6,399 bases of DNA from Planctomycetaceae bacterium (GTDB lineage Bacteria > Planctomycetota > Planctomycetia > Pirellulales > Thermoguttaceae), in NCBI GenBank assembly GCA_031256755.1, contig JAIRPZ010000155.1:1-6399 (forward strand), read 5' to 3'. Below, piece by piece: positions 6,164 to 6,399 of this stretch. Position 1 is the first letter of the stretch. Each line of letters opens with the position of its first letter. Under the pieces are notes generated by a model. That model had not been told where the DNA came from, made no database searches, and saw only the letters and a program-made list of their open reading frames with translations. The position numbers and the translations under genes are program-made.

Positions 6164-6399
6164 ATGAGTTCCGGCGAAATCATCATAAAACCGACAGAGG
6201 ACGTTTTCATTGCGTCATTGCTGTCGGCACCGAAAAATGTTCATTTGCTGACGGCGTTGATAAATGCGGTGATAGTCGATAGCGGCTGCCCGCCGGTTGT
6301 CGAGGCGACGGTGCTGAACCCGTTCAGCATTGCCGAATACTCCGGCGACAAGCGTATTGTTTTAGATGTCCGTGTGCGGGACGAAACAAACCGCCTCTA
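6164..6399 (+). CDS. Rpn-family PD-(D/E)XK nuclease/putative transposase, N-terminal part
   Basis: The 78 visible residues fit the N-terminus of the Rpn/PDDEXK_2 family (recombination-promoting nucleases, often annotated as PD-(D/E)XK nuclease family transposases). The pattern includes IIKPTEDVFIASLL (7-20), a helical LLTALINAVI (28-37), VVEATVLNP (45-53), and SGDKRIVLDVRVRDETNRL (60-78). D68 in LDVRV is a candidate for the first catalytic acidic residue. The expected following IEMQ-like motif and the rest of the protein (usually 250-300 residues in all) lie beyond the right edge. The start is the first ATG after the in-frame stop at 6152-6154; only a weak GGG lies upstream. These proteins are thought to promote RecA-independent recombination and occur in many copies in some genomes. 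Whether this copy is intact cannot be judged from the window. Confidence 0.85.
   Translation, partial: MSSGEIIIKPTEDVFIASLLSAPKNVHLLTALINAVIVDSGCPPVVEATVLNPFSIAEYSGDKRIVLDVRVRDETNRL

Overview
The window looks like a piece of a Gram-negative bacterial chromosome. The best guess is a planctomycete or another member of the PVC group. The main hints are a large ExeA/GspA-like AAA ATPase with a long low-complexity tail, of the kind planctomycetes carry in numbers, and a secreted glutaminyl cyclotransferase. Base composition is mixed: the cyclotransferase-tilS-ATPase block and the Pro/Ala-rich gene are GC-rich, while the left 1.1 kb is clearly richer in AT. The taxonomic call is an inference and is weak.

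Minus strand, read right to left from about 5.2 kb to the left edge: a secreted glutaminyl-peptide cyclotransferase (4394-5209), tRNA(Ile)-lysidine synthase TilS (3419-4372, TTG start behind a strong GGAGG), an ExeA-like AAA ATPase with a long C-terminal extension (1148-3352, start uncertain), a small Cys-containing ORF that seems broken by a one-base frameshift (857-1134), and a Dam/DpnIIA-type DNA adenine methylase that runs off the left edge (1-864). Gaps are 21, 66 (or 15), 13 and -8 bases, so the five could be co-transcribed. Their functions do not form one obvious pathway: tRNA modification and peptide N-terminal modification are housekeeping-like, while the methylase with its small partner looks like an added accessory pair.

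Plus strand: a divergent, membrane-anchored Pro/Ala-rich hypothetical protein (5469-6011), then a palindromic block of degenerate 7-base repeats (6034-6130), then the first 78 codons of an Rpn-family PD-(D/E)XK nuclease/transposase-like gene (6164 to the right edge). The 256-base divergent intergenic region (5213-5468) holds a strong ribosome binding site, a purine tract and several short inverted repeats, but no clear promoter or RNA gene.

I see no rRNA, tRNA, CRISPR array or complete insertion sequence. The points most worth a second look are the apparent frameshift in the small Cys-rich ORF coupled to the methylase, the heptad-repeat hairpin before the Rpn gene, and the unexplained C-terminal half of the ATPase.
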